A stretch of DNA of 64,000 bases from an uncultured Lachnospiraceae bacterium (GTDB lineage Bacteria; Bacillota; Clostridia; Lachnospirales; Lachnospiraceae). The DNA lies in the NCBI GenBank assembly GCA_910577175.1, contig CAJTLU010000006.1, forward strand, positions 1 to 64,000. Reading direction: 5' to 3'. The position numbers and the translations under genes are program-made. Below are positions 42,422-51,200 of this stretch, piece after piece (the stretch's first letter is position 1; every line of letters begins with the position of its first letter). The notes below the pieces were generated by a model that did no database searches, was not told where the DNA came from, and saw only the letters and a list, made by a program, of their open reading frames with translations.

Positions 42422-42492
42422 AAGACTGTAGTAGTAGCTACAAGTAAATACTACCACAGTCTTAAACGCTTGTCAATACTACTCTGGTCTTA
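42422..42492 (-). promoter_or_regulatory. promoter and BlaI-type operator
   Basis: On the minus strand TTGACA (42471-42476), 17-base spacer, TAGTAT (42448-42453). AAGACTGTAGTAGTA (42422-42436) and its complement TACTACCACAGTCTT (42449-42463) form a 15-bp inverted repeat with one mismatch across the -10. A third half-site, TACTACTCTGGTCTTA, lies upstream of the -35 (42477-42492). Confidence 0.85.
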
Positions 42493-42587
42493 AAAGCAAA
42501 AAAGAACGACACCGCGAGAGTGCCGCCCCAGCTTTGGGACATTTTGTCTCGAAGTTACTGCGCAACAATTTAGACTTTGCGGGTAGA

Positions 42588-42698
42588 ATGGCCGGGGTCT
42601 GCTGGGGGCGCCTTGATAACCAAAACAGGGCGGCCCTAGTGGACTCCGGCCATATCGCAGAAAAAACCGCCGCTTTAAGTTTTCCCCAATAGCGGCGG
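42588..42698. other. two structured segments in a gene-free gap
   Basis: ATGGCCGGGGTC (42588-42599) and GACTCCGGCCAT (42642-42653) are inverted with one mismatch. CCGCCGCT (42667-42674) pairs with AGCGGCGG (42691-42698); on the minus strand this stem is followed by six Ts, so it is a minus-strand terminator with no minus-strand gene above it. The region 42,493-42,816 has no other recognised content and probably descends from a lost gene. Confidence 0.6.
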
Positions 42699-42816
42699 TC
42701 TGGTGTAGGTTGGCTCCATTCTTTAGGTGTTGTGTTATTATGCCCTTGTCAAATACACTTATCTATGCTAGAATGTAATTGTAAATTTTTAACAACAAAA
42801 TAATTCGGAGGGATGT

Positions 42817-43443
42817 ATGTTTAAATCTTTTTACAAAACACTCTTTATGTTTTTGTTTCTATTTTTGACAAACGCTTTGCTTAATGAAGAAAAAGCCTAT
42901 GCAGCTGAGTTCATTGTTTCTGATTCAGTAGAAAACTCTATGGAAAGCCTGCAGACCAACGACCAGTTCGTTAAATTTGACAGCGCCATTACTGAAGCAT
43001 TAGCGACTGCAATTCCCTTAGACGATACATCTGCTCTATTCTGTACATCTGATACTCCTGATAATATTATAGAATTAATGACTTTGAATGCTGCTGAATA
43101 TGAAGTTGTTCCTTATTCGTATACAAATTTATTCAGAATGACAGACCCATCGGGAGTAACTATTTACCTTTTTATAATAAAAGTTTCTGGTGAAGTATAC
43201 ATATACCCTGACGGCAAAGTACATTTGTTCAGTATGAAAGTATCGGTCACACCTAATCAATCAGGCTGGGATGTTACTGTTGACACCCCGACGCTATGCA
43301 ATACCGATGGTTCAGTATCATACGGATATAGTTATGTTTATTGTACGAAAGCCGACACTAAGTACACGTTTGGCTGCTCCGTTTCAATTCATGCAATGGA
43401 CTCAAAACCAGAGGTTTCAATTAATCAGATGATAAACAGATAA
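42817..43443 (+). CDS. unknown secreted protein
   Basis: 208 residues with a signal peptide (FKSFYKTLFMFLFLFLTNAL, cleavage expected near AYAAEF). The mature part is beta-rich (YLFIIKVSGEVYIYPDGKVHL, VSYGYSYVYCTKADTKYTFG) with two late cysteines. No family recognised. CGGAGGGATGT precedes the ATG. A small membrane-anchored protein follows 21 bases later, suggesting a two-gene unit. Confidence 0.75.
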   Translation: MFKSFYKTLFMFLFLFLTNALLNEEKAYAAEFIVSDSVENSMESLQTNDQFVKFDSAITEALATAIPLDDTSALFCTSDTPDNIIELMTLNAAEYEVVPYSYTNLFRMTDPSGVTIYLFIIKVSGEVYIYPDGKVHLFSMKVSVTPNQSGWDVTVDTPTLCNTDGSVSYGYSYVYCTKADTKYTFGCSVSIHAMDSKPEVSINQMINR

Positions 43444-43464
43444 TCAGGTAAAGGAGACAATTAA

Positions 43465-43779
43465 ATGAAAAAACAACACAAAATCCTTATTGCCGCTCTT
43501 GCGGCCGGTTTTATTATCTCAGGCGCCGTACTCGGCAGCCGCTTCTTAACGACAGAAACAATCCAACCGGACGAAATCGTCGATCTCAAGCCCATAGCCC
43601 CTCTTACCGAAGAACAAAGAGTAGCCCTTCAGCAAGAATATGTGAAAAAAATGATTGAGGAAGAATTAAACAAATTAAACAAGTACGAATTTGAAACTGA
43701 AGAGAAAAAAAACGAATGTCGTGAAATGCTTTTGGAATATCGTAAAATACTCTTGAAACAAATCACGGATTCAGAGTAG
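43465..43779 (+). CDS. small unknown membrane-anchored protein
   Basis: 104 residues: a lysine start, one hydrophobic segment (ILIAALAAGFIISGAVLG), a short acidic linker, then a highly charged helix (VKKMIEEELNKLNKYEFETE) likely to be a coiled coil outside the membrane. AAAGGAG precedes the ATG. Probably cotranscribed with the secreted protein upstream. Function unknown. Confidence 0.7.
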   Translation: MKKQHKILIAALAAGFIISGAVLGSRFLTTETIQPDEIVDLKPIAPLTEEQRVALQQEYVKKMIEEELNKLNKYEFETEEKKNECREMLLEYRKILLKQITDSE

Positions 43780-43945
43780 TCGCAAAGGAGAACACGTTTT
43801 AACGGAACCGGAATTATCCGTTTCCGGCAGGATTCCCTTATAAATCTGCAAACGGTCTTTGGCATCCCGCGGACCTCACCGACCCAATTTGCCAGGCATT
43901 TCCGGATTGTTAATAACAGCAAGCCAGATTTTAAGGAGGAACAAA

Positions 43946-44389
43946 ATGATAAAAATCAGGGTAATGAATATTAGAGATTATGATGGAATATATGATTTGT
44001 GGATTAACACGCCGGGGATGGGACTTAACTCAACAGATGATAGCAGAGAAGGAATTGATAAATATTTAAAACGCAATCCTACATCAAGTTTTGTTGCGGA
44101 AGATGATGGTAAGATAATAGGAGTAATTATGTCAGGCCATGACGGGCGCAGAGGTTATATTCATCATACAGCGGTTTTACCAAATTACAGAAATCAAGGA
44201 ATAGCGAAAAAACTTGTAGATACTGCCATGAACGCTTTAGACAAAGAAGGCATACATAAGGTAGGATTAGTTGCTTTTGAAAAAAATGAAATCGGAAATG
44301 GTTTTTGGGAAAATATTGGATTTGCTGCCAGAAATGATTTAGTGTATCGAAATAAGAATATACATGAGCTTAAAAGAATTGATACCTAA
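43946..44389 (+). CDS. GNAT-family N-acetyltransferase
   Basis: 147 residues. RVMNIRDYDGIYDLWINT opens a GNAT fold; FVAEDDGKIIGVIMSGHDGRRGYIHHTAV and the acetyl-CoA loop PNYRNQGIAKKLVDTAM are clear, with GFWENIGFAARNDLVYRNK at the end. This matches YpeA/RimI-like acetyltransferases. Start chosen by AAGGAGG. Substrate unknown; AT-rich codon use. Confidence 0.9.
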   Translation: MIKIRVMNIRDYDGIYDLWINTPGMGLNSTDDSREGIDKYLKRNPTSSFVAEDDGKIIGVIMSGHDGRRGYIHHTAVLPNYRNQGIAKKLVDTAMNALDKEGIHKVGLVAFEKNEIGNGFWENIGFAARNDLVYRNKNIHELKRIDT

Positions 44390-44468
44390 ACTATCAGTTT
44401 TTTATTCAAAGCTGGGACCGTTTCAAGTTTTGCGTAAACTCTGATATAAGATATTGGAATAATTACTT

Positions 44469-44503
44469 AAGGGCGGATGCCGGTTATGCGGCTTTCCGCC
44501 CTT
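44469..44503 (-). terminator. terminator of the ECF sigma operon
   Basis: AAGGGCGGA (44469-44477) pairs with TCCGCCCTT (44495-44503); on the minus strand an AT-rich TTAAGTAATTATT follows. It lies just past the CYTH gene stop. Confidence 0.6.
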
Positions 44504-44514
44504 GCCTGCCCCTC

Positions 44515-45036
44515 CTACCTTATGATTCCTGCTGCCCGCAGCTCCTCTGGCGCCTCCGCCCACTGCGCGAGATAATTATTCCGGAAGCGTTTGTCAAAGG
44601 TCACATCCGCCTCAAACCAGTCCGGCAGTACAAACGCGTCTGCTTCCTCCTCGTCCGGGAACTCCACCTCTGCAAACATAAGCCCCGAAAGCTCTCCCGC
44701 AAATACATCCAGCTCTATCGTATACGCGCCGTAAGGAATCAGATAGCGCGTCTTTGTAATCACCCTGCCCTCTGCCTTGGAAAGAAGCGTTGCATAGCTT
44801 TCCGCCGTCAGTGGCAGCTCCACCTCCTCGCATACATGCGCGGTAGCGTCCGCTTTCTTTTCCAGACCAAGCTTTGACTTGTAGCAAAGAATATACTTTG
44901 TCTTTCCATTCTTGACCGACCGTCTTACCCGTACCACCGGATGCGTGCAGAGATACCCCTGCTCTAACTGCTTGCTCTCATACTGCTCTAACCTCTCCGG
45001 AAGCTCCCGGATTGTAAACTTACGCTCAATTTCCAT
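44515..45036 (-). CDS. CYTH-domain triphosphatase-like protein
   Basis: 173 residues with the CYTH signature MEIERKF (ExExK), VRVRRS, ITKTRYLIP, IELDVFAGEL and EVEFPDEEEADAF, the alternating charged residues that line the triphosphate tunnel and bind metal. Members hydrolyse inorganic triphosphate or thiamine triphosphate. Its start overlaps the anti-sigma gene by 11 bases, tying it to the sigma factor operon, which is unusual. Confidence 0.9.
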   Translation of the reverse strand: MEIERKFTIRELPERLEQYESKQLEQGYLCTHPVVRVRRSVKNGKTKYILCYKSKLGLEKKADATAHVCEEVELPLTAESYATLLSKAEGRVITKTRYLIPYGAYTIELDVFAGELSGLMFAEVEFPDEEEADAFVLPDWFEADVTFDKRFRNNYLAQWAEAPEELRAAGIIR

Positions 45037-45364
45037 CTCTTCCCTCTCCCTTCAGGATGGCACGGGTCACAAGTACCGCAATCCCGATTCCCAAAGAAAA
45101 CGCCGCGCTCACCACCAGAAATCCCCAGTTCCGGTTCTTTCGCAGACGTGCCGCAATCTCAGCAAACTGCAGCTCTGCCACCGGCTTCGGCTCCTTTTCC
45201 GGAGCTGCCTCCTCATGGTTTAACTGGACATATTCCCTGTAAACCCGGCGACAATCCCTGCACTCCTTCAAATGCGTCCGGATATCCTTCCTTGTCTCTT
45301 CGCTTACAGTATTTTCCTGAAAAAGAACAATCAAATCCTGCACTACGTTACAGCTTAAATTCAT
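45026..45364 (-). CDS. zinc-finger anti-sigma factor, membrane-anchored
   Basis: 112 residues. The N-terminal zf-HC2 anti-sigma domain has VSEETRKDIRTHLKECRDCRR (HxxxCxxC with an earlier Cys), followed by a linker and one transmembrane helix (WGFLVVSAAFSLGIGIAVLV). Its start overlaps the sigma factor gene by 17 bases. It would hold the ECF sigma factor at the membrane until a signal arrives. Confidence 0.88.
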   Translation of the reverse strand: MNLSCNVVQDLIVLFQENTVSEETRKDIRTHLKECRDCRRVYREYVQLNHEEAAPEKEPKPVAELQFAEIAARLRKNRNWGFLVVSAAFSLGIGIAVLVTRAILKGEGRDGN

Positions 45365-45860
45365 TTTGTAATCTCTCCTTCAACATATTTTTTGCACGGA
45401 AATACAGCACCTTTGCCGAACTCTCCGAAATCTCCATTGTCTCTGCTACCTGCTTGAACGACATCTCCGCATAAATCCGCAGCGCAACCACCTCCAGATT
45501 CTTCTGCGGCAGCTCCTGCAGCACCTCTCGCACCCGCTCTGTCACCTCTCTGCGCAAAATCTTATCTTCTGCGGAATCCCGGTGGTCCTGTGCCATATAA
45601 AAATCAACCATATCTTCTAACGCAATGGCATCACGGGACTGTCTCTCTTTTTTCAGATAGCTGAAATAGGTATACTTTGCAATTGCCGCAAGCCAGGTGA
45701 ACATAGTGCTGTTTCCTTTATATTTCCCGAAAGCAACAAACGCACGGTAAAAGGTCTCCTGCGTAAGTTCCTCCGCAAGCTGCTCGTCTCCGCAAAGTTT
45801 AAATAAAAAGCCGTAAATCCTTCCCTGATACCTCTGATAAATCGTCTCAAAACTCTCCAA
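45348..45860 (-). CDS. ECF-type RNA polymerase sigma factor
   Basis: 170 residues with region 2 (FETIYQRYQGRIYGFLFKLCGDEQLAEELTQETF..., TMFTWLAAIAKYTYFSYLKKE) and region 4 (LQELPQKNLEVVALRIYAEMSFKQVAETMEISESS...AKNML). The start is a TTG with AGGAGG eight bases upstream. First gene of the three-gene unit with the anti-sigma and CYTH genes. The target promoter is unknown. Confidence 0.93.
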   Translation of the reverse strand: MESFETIYQRYQGRIYGFLFKLCGDEQLAEELTQETFYRAFVAFGKYKGNSTMFTWLAAIAKYTYFSYLKKERQSRDAIALEDMVDFYMAQDHRDSAEDKILRREVTERVREVLQELPQKNLEVVALRIYAEMSFKQVAETMEISESSAKVLYFRAKNMLKERLQNEFKL

Positions 45861-46077
45861 GTAAAATTCCTCCTGTCCCCGGATTCACCCTTTCTCTTTT
45901 CCCTATTTTAGCATGTTTTCCCCGCCACGGAAAGCATTTTTTCCTTTCCTGAAAAATTTTTTAAAAATTCTGTAACCTTTTTCCATACCGGGCTACTAAC
46001 TAAATGGATTGCTTCTTCGGAAGCATAAGGGCACGGCACTTTCTGCCGGACGCCAAATGAATTTTTTGGAGGATGCT

Positions 46078-47034
46078 ATGAGTTTTTATATCGCCGGAAC
46101 CGGTATGTATGTGCCGGAACGCATTGTCACCAATGATGAACTGGCAACAATGGTTGACACAAATGATGAATGGATTAAACAGCGCGTCGGGATTTCGGAA
46201 CGTAGAATCAGTACAGACGAATGGACGTCCGAAATGGCTTATAAGGCTGCCTTATGCGCACTTGAGAATGCGGACTGCAAACCGGAGGACCTGGACTATA
46301 TCTTAACCGCCAGTGTAAGCGCAGAGTGTGTTTCTCCGTCTACTGCCTGCATGGTGCAAAACCTTCTGGGTGCCACCTGCCCGGCGTTAGAGGTAAACGC
46401 AGCCTGCTCCGCTTTCCTGTTTCTTCTGGAAACTGCAGCCGGACTTTTCGCCCGCAAAAGGGCAAAGAAGATTCTGGTTGTCGGCGCAGAGCGCTTAAGC
46501 GGCATTCTGGACTGGAGCGACCGCAGCACCTGTATTATTTTCGGGGACGGTGCCGGCGCTGCCGTGTTAAGCTGTGAAAAGGATAACTATCTTGATTCTG
46601 TCGTTACGGTTCATGGAGGCGACGATGTTATTAAGATTCCTCACTTTATCGGCTGCTCCCCTTTCTTTACAAAGGAGAATGATTCCCCGTATATTCATAT
46701 GCAGGGACAGGAAACCTTTAAATATGCCGTAAATGCAATGTGCGGCGATATCACTGCTATCTTAGAGCAGAATCATCTGACGCTCGACGATATCAGCTAT
46801 ATTGTACCTCACCAGGCAAACAAGCGCATTATTGACTTTGCAGCAAAGCGCCTGAAAACCTCGGAAGAAAAGTTCTATGTGAACATCGAGCACTACGGGA
46901 ATACTTCCAGCGCAAGCGTTCCGATTGCCTTAGACGAGCTGAACCGCTCCGGCAGATTAAAGCGCGGGGACTACATTATTCTCTGTGCCTTTGGCGGCGG
47001 TCTTGCCAATGCAGCCTGCCTGTTGCGCTGGTAA
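46078..47034 (+). CDS. fabH: beta-ketoacyl-ACP synthase III
   Basis: Condenses acetyl-CoA with malonyl-ACP to start fatty acid synthesis. 318 residues with GTGMYVPERIVTNDEL, the catalytic Cys in EVNAACSAFLF, His in VPHQANKRII and Asn in EHYGNTSSASVP. The start MSFYIAG follows TTGGAGGA. First gene of the fatty acid run; a TGCTTC-TTCG-GAAGCA hairpin lies at 46010-46025 in its leader. No FapR or FabT operator was recognised. Confidence 0.97.
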   Translation: MSFYIAGTGMYVPERIVTNDELATMVDTNDEWIKQRVGISERRISTDEWTSEMAYKAALCALENADCKPEDLDYILTASVSAECVSPSTACMVQNLLGATCPALEVNAACSAFLFLLETAAGLFARKRAKKILVVGAERLSGILDWSDRSTCIIFGDGAGAAVLSCEKDNYLDSVVTVHGGDDVIKIPHFIGCSPFFTKENDSPYIHMQGQETFKYAVNAMCGDITAILEQNHLTLDDISYIVPHQANKRIIDFAAKRLKTSEEKFYVNIEHYGNTSSASVPIALDELNRSGRLKRGDYIILCAFGGGLANAACLLRW

Positions 47035-47120
47035 ACAGCGCCTTGTACAGTAAACAATGCCGCGCGGACTTTTCGCAGGGCTTGTTCATAAAAACATTTT
47101 ATTAAAAAGGAGATAACACC

Positions 47121-47342
47121 ATGTTAGAAAAAATCAAAGAAATTTTATCCACCAGCCTTTCCATTGACGCAGATTCCATCACCGAAGCAAGCAGCTTCCA
47201 GGACGACCTTGGTATCGATTCCCTTGATATCGTAGAATTACTGATGAACGTAGAAGAAGAGTTCGGCGTTTCCATCGAGCCGGACCCGTCCATTGCTACC
47301 GTAGGCGATCTTATTGCAAAGATTGAAGAATTAAAGGGCTAA
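47121..47342 (+). CDS. acpP: acyl carrier protein
   Basis: 73 residues, acidic, with the phosphopantetheine Ser in LGIDSLDIVELLM. AAGGAG precedes the ATG. Its position between fabH and fabK is usual in Clostridia. Confidence 0.96.
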   Translation: MLEKIKEILSTSLSIDADSITEASSFQDDLGIDSLDIVELLMNVEEEFGVSIEPDPSIATVGDLIAKIEELKG

Positions 47343-47358
47343 AGACAAGGGGATATCT

Positions 47359-48309
47359 ATGATTTCGTCAAAAATTTGTGATTTACTCGGTATTACCTAC
47401 CCTGTTTTCCAGGGTGGTATGGCATGGATTGCAGACGGACAGCTTGCGGCTGCCGTTTCCGAGGCAGGCGGGCTCGGTATTATTTCCGCAATGAATGCGG
47501 ATTCCGACTATCTGCGGGAGCAGATAAAAATTGCCCGCGCACATACGAAAAAGCCTTTCGGCGTGAACATCATGCTAATGAGCCCTCACGCGCCTGAGGT
47601 TGCCAAGGTCGTTGTAGAAGAGAAGGTTCCGGTCGTTACGACCGGTGCAGGAAGCCCTGCCGTTTATATGGAAAGCTGGCTTTCTGCCGGGATTAAGGTA
47701 ATCCCGGTCATCGCTTCCGCTGCCATGGCAAGAAAGATGGAACAGTGCGGTGCCTCTGCTGTTGTTGCAGAGGGTCAGGAGTCCGGCGGACACATCGGCG
47801 AATTGACGACGATGGCTCTGGTTCCGCAGGTCTGCGACGCGGTTTCCATCCCGGTACTTGCTGCCGGCGGTATCGCAGACGGACGCGGCATGGCTGCCGC
47901 TTTCTGTCTGGGCGCATGCGGCGTACAGCTCGGCACCCGTTTCCTTGTTGCGAAAGAATGCTCGGTTCACCAGAACTACAAGGATATGGTATTAAAGGCA
48001 AACGACACCTCTACCACCACCACCGGCAGACGCTTCGGCGGAAATACCTGCCGCTGTATTAAAAACCCGTTCAGCCGCGGCTTCCAGAAGGCGGAATATG
48101 CACCGGAAGCAACTGCGGAGAGCATTGCCGACCTAGGCGTCGGCGCACTCCGTAAGGCAGCCGTAGACGGCGACATCAAAGAGGGATGTTTTCTTGCCGG
48201 ACAGATTTCCGGCATGGTCAATCAAGAGCAGACCGCAGCCGAAATCGTCACCGAGCTTGTAACGGAGTGTGAAGCGCTCCTGAAAGGAGTACACACATGG
48301 CTAAAATAG
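47359..48309 (+). CDS. fabK: enoyl-ACP reductase II (FMN type)
   Basis: Reduces enoyl-ACP; the flavin enzyme that replaces FabI in many Firmicutes. 316-residue nitronate-monooxygenase-like barrel with YPVFQGGMAWIADGQLAAAVSEAGGLG, AEGQESGGHIG, PVLAAGGIADGRGMAAA, and GTRFLVAKEC. No fabI is nearby. Overlaps the fabD start by 13 bases. Confidence 0.95.
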   Translation: MISSKICDLLGITYPVFQGGMAWIADGQLAAAVSEAGGLGIISAMNADSDYLREQIKIARAHTKKPFGVNIMLMSPHAPEVAKVVVEEKVPVVTTGAGSPAVYMESWLSAGIKVIPVIASAAMARKMEQCGASAVVAEGQESGGHIGELTTMALVPQVCDAVSIPVLAAGGIADGRGMAAAFCLGACGVQLGTRFLVAKECSVHQNYKDMVLKANDTSTTTTGRRFGGNTCRCIKNPFSRGFQKAEYAPEATAESIADLGVGALRKAAVDGDIKEGCFLAGQISGMVNQEQTAAEIVTELVTECEALLKGVHTWLK

Positions 48310-49211
48310 CATTTCTATTTTCCGGTCAGGGTGCGCAGCATCCTGGCATGGGAAAGGGATTTTATGAAAAAGACGCACAGGTTGCCGCCCTGTTTGACGA
48401 GGCGGAACGCCTCCGTCCGGGGACACTCGCGCAGATGTTTGACGGAGACGATACGGTTCTCCGCCAGACCGAAAACACGCAGCCGTGCCTCTATCTTGCA
48501 GACTACGCAGCTGCCCTTGCGGCAAAGAACGCAGGGCTTCACGCTGACATGGCAGCAGGCTTCTCCCTTGGGGAAATTCCGGCACTTGCGTTCGGAGGCG
48601 CTTACACCCCTGCCACCGGGTTCCAGATTGCCTGCGTGCGCGGCGCGCTTATGAGCGAGGCAGCAAAAAAGGCACCGGCTTCCATGGTAGCTGTCGTAAA
48701 GCTTTCCAACGAAGTGGTAGAGGAGCTCTGCTCCCATTATAACAAGGTATATCCGGTCAATTATAACTGCACCGGACAGCTCGTAGTATCCGGCAGCACG
48801 GAGGAGCTTCCTGCATTTTCCGAAGAGGTAAAAGCAGCAGGCGGCAGAGCGCTTCCACTCAAGGTCGGCGGCGGCTTCCACTCTCCGTTTATGTCTCCTG
48901 CAACGGGACAGTTTGCGGAAAAGCTCGCGGAGTTTTCTCTTGCCGCACCGTCCCTTCCGGTCTATGCAAATCTTACCGCAGCGCCTTACGGCGAAAACGT
49001 CAGAGAAACCCTGCAGGCACAGATTGACCATCCGGTACTCTGGGAAAAGACCATTCTTGCCATGGCAGAAAACGGCGTAGATACCTTTATCGAGACCGGT
49101 GTCGGCAATGTATTGCAGAAGCTGATTGAAAAAATTGTTCCGGGCAGCCGCTCGTATGCCGTAGAGACACCGGAGCAGCTCGAGGCTGCATGCGCAGATC
49201 TTTTAAAGTAA
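48297..49211 (+). CDS. fabD: malonyl-CoA:ACP transacylase
   Basis: Loads malonyl groups onto ACP. 304 residues with FLFSGQGAQHPGMG, the nucleophile in AAGFSLGEIPAL, Arg in RGALMSEA, and the late FIETGVGNVLQKL. Full length. The GAAAGGAG site lies within the end of fabK. Confidence 0.96.
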   Translation: MAKIAFLFSGQGAQHPGMGKGFYEKDAQVAALFDEAERLRPGTLAQMFDGDDTVLRQTENTQPCLYLADYAAALAAKNAGLHADMAAGFSLGEIPALAFGGAYTPATGFQIACVRGALMSEAAKKAPASMVAVVKLSNEVVEELCSHYNKVYPVNYNCTGQLVVSGSTEELPAFSEEVKAAGGRALPLKVGGGFHSPFMSPATGQFAEKLAEFSLAAPSLPVYANLTAAPYGENVRETLQAQIDHPVLWEKTILAMAENGVDTFIETGVGNVLQKLIEKIVPGSRSYAVETPEQLEAACADLLK

Positions 49212-49224
49212 TAAGGAGGACATT

Positions 49225-49959
49225 ATGTTAAAAAACAAAGTTGCCGTTGTTACCGGAGGCTCCCGCGGCATCGGCCGTGCCATCTGTACCGCCTTTTGTA
49301 AAAACGGCGCCGACGTCGCTTTTCTTGACGTAGGAAGTGCAGAAAAAACAATGGAGACCGTAACGGAGCTTTCTGCTTTCGGCACCAAGGTAAAGGCTTA
49401 TCAGTGCAATATTACAGACTACGCCGAAACAGAAGCCGTATTCAAGGAAATCCTTGCAGAGTTCGGCACCATTGATATTCTTGTAAACAATGCCGGAATT
49501 ACCCGCGATAAGCTGCTTCTTGGCATGAAACCGGAGGAATTTACCGCGGTTATCGATACAAACCTTGTCGGCGCTTACAATACGGTAAAGCAGGTATACC
49601 CGGTAATGATGAAGAAGCGTTCCGGTAAAATCGTCAACATTTCTTCCGTTTCCGGTATTATGGGAAACGCCGGCCAGACCAATTATTCCGCTTCCAAGGC
49701 AGGCTTAATCGGCTTTACAAAGTCACTTGCCAAGGAGCTTGCACCTCGCGGCGTCTGCTGTAACGCAGTCGCACCGGGCTTTGTTGCTACCGATATGACC
49801 ACTGCCTTTGCGGAAAATGAAGCGCTGCTTTCTTCCATTCCGTTAAAGCGTTTCGCAAAGCCGGAAGAAATCGCAGGACTGGTTCTTTTCCTTTCCAGCG
49901 ACAACGCAAATTACATCACCGGCGAAGTTATCCGCATTGACGGCGGACTCGCCATGTAG
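49225..49959 (+). CDS. fabG: 3-oxoacyl-ACP reductase
   Basis: NADPH-dependent short-chain dehydrogenase, 244 residues: VTGGSRGIGRAIC, NNAGITRD, the ISSVSG Ser and YSASKAG Tyr/Lys catalytic residues, and YITGEVIRIDGGLAM. AAGGAGG upstream. Confidence 0.97.
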   Translation: MLKNKVAVVTGGSRGIGRAICTAFCKNGADVAFLDVGSAEKTMETVTELSAFGTKVKAYQCNITDYAETEAVFKEILAEFGTIDILVNNAGITRDKLLLGMKPEEFTAVIDTNLVGAYNTVKQVYPVMMKKRSGKIVNISSVSGIMGNAGQTNYSASKAGLIGFTKSLAKELAPRGVCCNAVAPGFVATDMTTAFAENEALLSSIPLKRFAKPEEIAGLVLFLSSDNANYITGEVIRIDGGLAM

Positions 49960-49968
49960 GAGGTATCC

Positions 49969-51192
49969 ATGAAAAGAGTAGTAGTTACCGGACTAGGCGC
50001 CGTTACCCCGATCGGAAATACGCTTCCGGAGTATTGGAACGGCCTGATTAACGGCGTAAACGGGATTACCCCGATTACCCGTTTTGACACCACCGATTCA
50101 AAGTGCAAGCTGGCCGCAGAAGTAAAGGGGTTCGACCCGCTTTCCTGTCTCGATAAAAATACCGCAAGAAAGACTGACCCGTATGTCCAGTACGCGCTTG
50201 CCTGCACGCAGGAGGCTATGGCGGACAGCGGACTGGAGGGACATATCGACGGCAGTGAGCTTGGCGTTTACTTTGGCTCCGGCGTCGGCGGCATCCAGAC
50301 CACCTGCGAGAACCATGTAGGACTGTTAGAGGGCGGCGCCAAAAAGGTTACGCCGCAGTTTGTTCCGAAAATGATTATCAACATCGCGGCAGGCCAGATT
50401 GCCATTCGTTTTAACGCACATGGCAATGCCATGTCCATGTCTACCGCATGTGCAACCGGCACCACTGCAATCGGAGAGGCTTACCGCGCCATCAAGGACG
50501 GCTACCTTACCGCCGTTATCTGCGGAGGCTCCGAGGCAGCGATTACGCCGCTCTGTGTTGCTGGCTTTGTCAACTGTATGGCCCTTTCCCAGTCACAGAA
50601 CCCGGACGAGGCTTCCCTTCCGTTTGACAGCCGCCGCGCAGGCTTCGTTATCGGCGAAGGCGCTGCTGCTCTGATTCTGGAAGAGTATGAGCATGCTGTT
50701 GCAAGAGGGGCAAAAATTTATGCCGAGGTGTGCGGCTATGGCGCTACCTGTGACGCGCATCACGTTACAGCTCCGGACCCGGAGGCTGTGTATACTGCAA
50801 AGGCAATCCAAAAGGCATTAGAAGGTGTCGATTACCGCGCAGAGGACCTTTACATTAACGCGCACGGTACAGGAACCGCTTTAAATGATACTACAGAAAC
50901 CAAGGCATTCAAGCTTGCGTTCGGAGACGATGCAAAGAAGGTAAAAATCAGCTCGACCAAGTCCATGACCGGTCATATGCTTGGCGCTGCGGGCGCTGCT
51001 GAGGCAATTGCCTGCGTTAAGGCAATTGAAACCGGCATCCTTCCGCCGACCATCAATCTGACGAGTCCTGACCCTGCCTGTGACTTAGACTATACGCCGT
51101 GCAAGGCAGTAAAGCATCCGGTTACTACCGCGATTTCCACTTCCCTCGGCTTCGGCGGCCACAATGCTTGTCTTGCATTTCGAAAGGTGTGA
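49969..51192 (+). CDS. fabF: beta-ketoacyl-ACP synthase II
   Basis: Elongating condensing enzyme, 407 residues: VVTGLGAVTPIGN, catalytic Cys in STACATGTTAIGEAY, His in NAHGTGTALNDTTE, and His in SMTGHMLGAAGAAEAI. GGAGG precedes the ATG nine bases after fabG. Confidence 0.97.
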   Translation: MKRVVVTGLGAVTPIGNTLPEYWNGLINGVNGITPITRFDTTDSKCKLAAEVKGFDPLSCLDKNTARKTDPYVQYALACTQEAMADSGLEGHIDGSELGVYFGSGVGGIQTTCENHVGLLEGGAKKVTPQFVPKMIINIAAGQIAIRFNAHGNAMSMSTACATGTTAIGEAYRAIKDGYLTAVICGGSEAAITPLCVAGFVNCMALSQSQNPDEASLPFDSRRAGFVIGEGAAALILEEYEHAVARGAKIYAEVCGYGATCDAHHVTAPDPEAVYTAKAIQKALEGVDYRAEDLYINAHGTGTALNDTTETKAFKLAFGDDAKKVKISSTKSMTGHMLGAAGAAEAIACVKAIETGILPPTINLTSPDPACDLDYTPCKAVKHPVTTAISTSLGFGGHNACLAFRKV

Positions 51193-51200
51193 ACTGCGAT

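Noticed and set aside
45960..46077. FapR or FabT operator upstream of fabH
   Set aside because: No sequence resembling either consensus was found; only a UUCG-loop hairpin is visible.
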